The translations under genes and the position numbers were made by a program. A stretch of DNA of 7,182 nucleotides. Origin: Planctomycetaceae bacterium. GTDB lineage: Bacteria; Planctomycetota; Planctomycetia; Pirellulales; UBA1268. The notes below the pieces were generated by a model that saw nothing but the letters and a program-made list of their open reading frames with translations, had not been told where the DNA came from and made no database searches. Below are positions 6,353 to 7,182 of the stretch, in pieces; positions within the stretch are counted from its first letter, which is position 1; each line of letters begins with the position of its first letter. Location: NCBI GenBank assembly GCA_947453125.1, contig CANGGC010000122.1, positions 1 to 7,182 of the forward strand, in the 5' to 3' direction.

Positions 6353-7182
6353 ATGATGCGCACCGTCAGGTTTCTGACTGGGTTAGTGATGGTCGTGACC
6401 GGGGTCTCCCTCGCAACGCCGATGGCCACCCGACTCGTCGAGGCCCAGTTGGGCGGGGACAGTGCCGTCGCGTTGGCTAAAGATCCGGCTGCTGAGCCGG
6501 CTGGCCCCGCAGCCTGGGCGGGAGCGGGCCCGGTTTCAATTGCGGCCCCCGCGGGGGCCGGTGGATACTGCATTCCAGACACCCGCTCCGCGGTCGTCGG
6601 CGCTCCCGAATCGGCCGCGCCGCCCGAATCGGCCGGCCCTCCCCTCCCGGCCAACGAACTCCAGACACCCTCGGCGGGCTATCAGCCTCCGCCCCCGCCT
6701 GACCTGCTTCCGGCGGCGCCTGCCGATCTGTCGCTCGCCCCTCCCGCCTTCAACAGCACCTACCGCTCGACCCTCGACGTCCCGCCGCCCCCGCTCCTCG
6801 ACGTCGCCGCGCCGGCTCCGCTGGCCGTGAGCACGCCTGCGCGTGAAGGTGCGACGACGCTGGCGGTGGGGCACATGTCGGGGGGAGGGGTGATCCACAC
6901 CGTCTCGGCCGAGATCGCGTCGGCACCGGGCTTCGCGGCCTCTTCGCCGGTCTCCGGCCTGCCGCCGGCAGCGGCAGTGGCGCCGTCGGCTGCTGCCAGC
7001 ACCTACACGATCCGGGACGGCGACGATCTCACTTCGATCGCGACCCGCCTCTACGGCCACCCCGGCGCTGCGGAGGCGATTTGGTCGGCCAACCGCGACC
7101 GCCTGACCGATCCGGCGGTTCTGCCGATTGGGCTTTCGCTCCGCATTCCTCCCACCTGGGTTCCTCCCGCGGCTCGGCAGCG
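6353..7182 (+). CDS. LysM-domain, proline-rich secreted or membrane-anchored protein, 3' end beyond the window
   Basis: The frame is open from tandem ATGs (6353 and 6356) to the window end, giving 276 complete codons without a stop. The N-terminus is MMRTVRFLTG followed by a hydrophobic stretch to about residue 25 (LVMVVTGVSLATPMA), so it is a signal peptide or membrane anchor. Residues about 35-215 are low-complexity, rich in Ala and Pro with repeated PESA and PPPP runs, probably a disordered linker. Residues about 218-266 form a LysM domain: YTIRDGDDLTSIATRLYG, then IWSANRDRLTDPAVLPIG and LRIP, close to the usual YTVKPGDTLxxIA...NP.../G..L.IP pattern. LysM binds N-acetylglucosamine-containing polymers such as peptidoglycan, so the protein probably sits at the cell envelope. 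More domains may lie beyond the edge, so no specific function can be given. It follows the putative secDF terminator and is likely transcribed separately. The long compositional bias makes homology outside LysM hard to judge. Confidence 0.85.
   Translation, partial: MMRTVRFLTGLVMVVTGVSLATPMATRLVEAQLGGDSAVALAKDPAAEPAGPAAWAGAGPVSIAAPAGAGGYCIPDTRSAVVGAPESAAPPESAGPPLPANELQTPSAGYQPPPPPDLLPAAPADLSLAPPAFNSTYRSTLDVPPPPLLDVAAPAPLAVSTPAREGATTLAVGHMSGGGVIHTVSAEIASAPGFAASSPVSGLPPAAAVAPSAAASTYTIRDGDDLTSIATRLYGHPGAAEAIWSANRDRLTDPAVLPIGLSLRIPPTWVPPAARQ

Overview
The window is GC-rich (by eye about two-thirds G+C) and densely coded on the + strand. It reads as a stretch of bacterial chromosome built from housekeeping genes. 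The best guess for the source is a planctomycete, possibly Pirellulales-like. That rests on the single-chain SecDF in a GC-rich genome, the tgt-yajC-secDF order, the long alanine/proline-rich LysM protein, and general protein style. It is an inference, not a proven assignment.

Layout, left to right. (1) 2-1240: the 3' part of a UDP-glucose 6-dehydrogenase gene, cut by the window edge so that about 25 N-terminal residues are missing. (2) 1267-2421: tgt, the tRNA-guanine transglycosylase of queuosine biosynthesis, starting 26 nt after the ugd stop. (3) 2422-2617: a 196-bp gap with nested GC-rich inverted repeats and a weak promoter-like, AT-richer patch. (4) 2618-2983: yajC. (5) 3049-6162: a fused secDF of about 1037 residues, possibly starting earlier at a GTG that overlaps the yajC stop. 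(6) 6163-6352: a 190-bp gap that opens with a strong hairpin, probably the terminator of the sec operon. (7) 6353 to the window end: an open-ended gene for a membrane-anchored or secreted, proline-rich protein with a LysM domain.

Tgt, YajC, SecD and SecF form a classic conserved neighbourhood (queA-tgt-yajC-secD-secF in Escherichia coli). YajC and SecDF work together at the SecYEG translocon, where SecDF uses the proton-motive force to help pull proteins across the inner membrane. Tgt is linked to them by genome position rather than by mechanism. The ugd gene supplies UDP-glucuronate for surface polysaccharides and looks like an incidental neighbour. The LysM protein lies downstream of the putative terminator and is probably a separate transcription unit.

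I see no mobile element, CRISPR array, tRNA or rRNA gene, and no convincing new system. The points most worth a second look are three. Tgt has a substrate pocket that mixes bacterial and eukaryote-like residues. The periplasmic domain of the SecF half is about twice the usual size and looks internally duplicated. The tgt-yajC gap could fold as a three-way junction.
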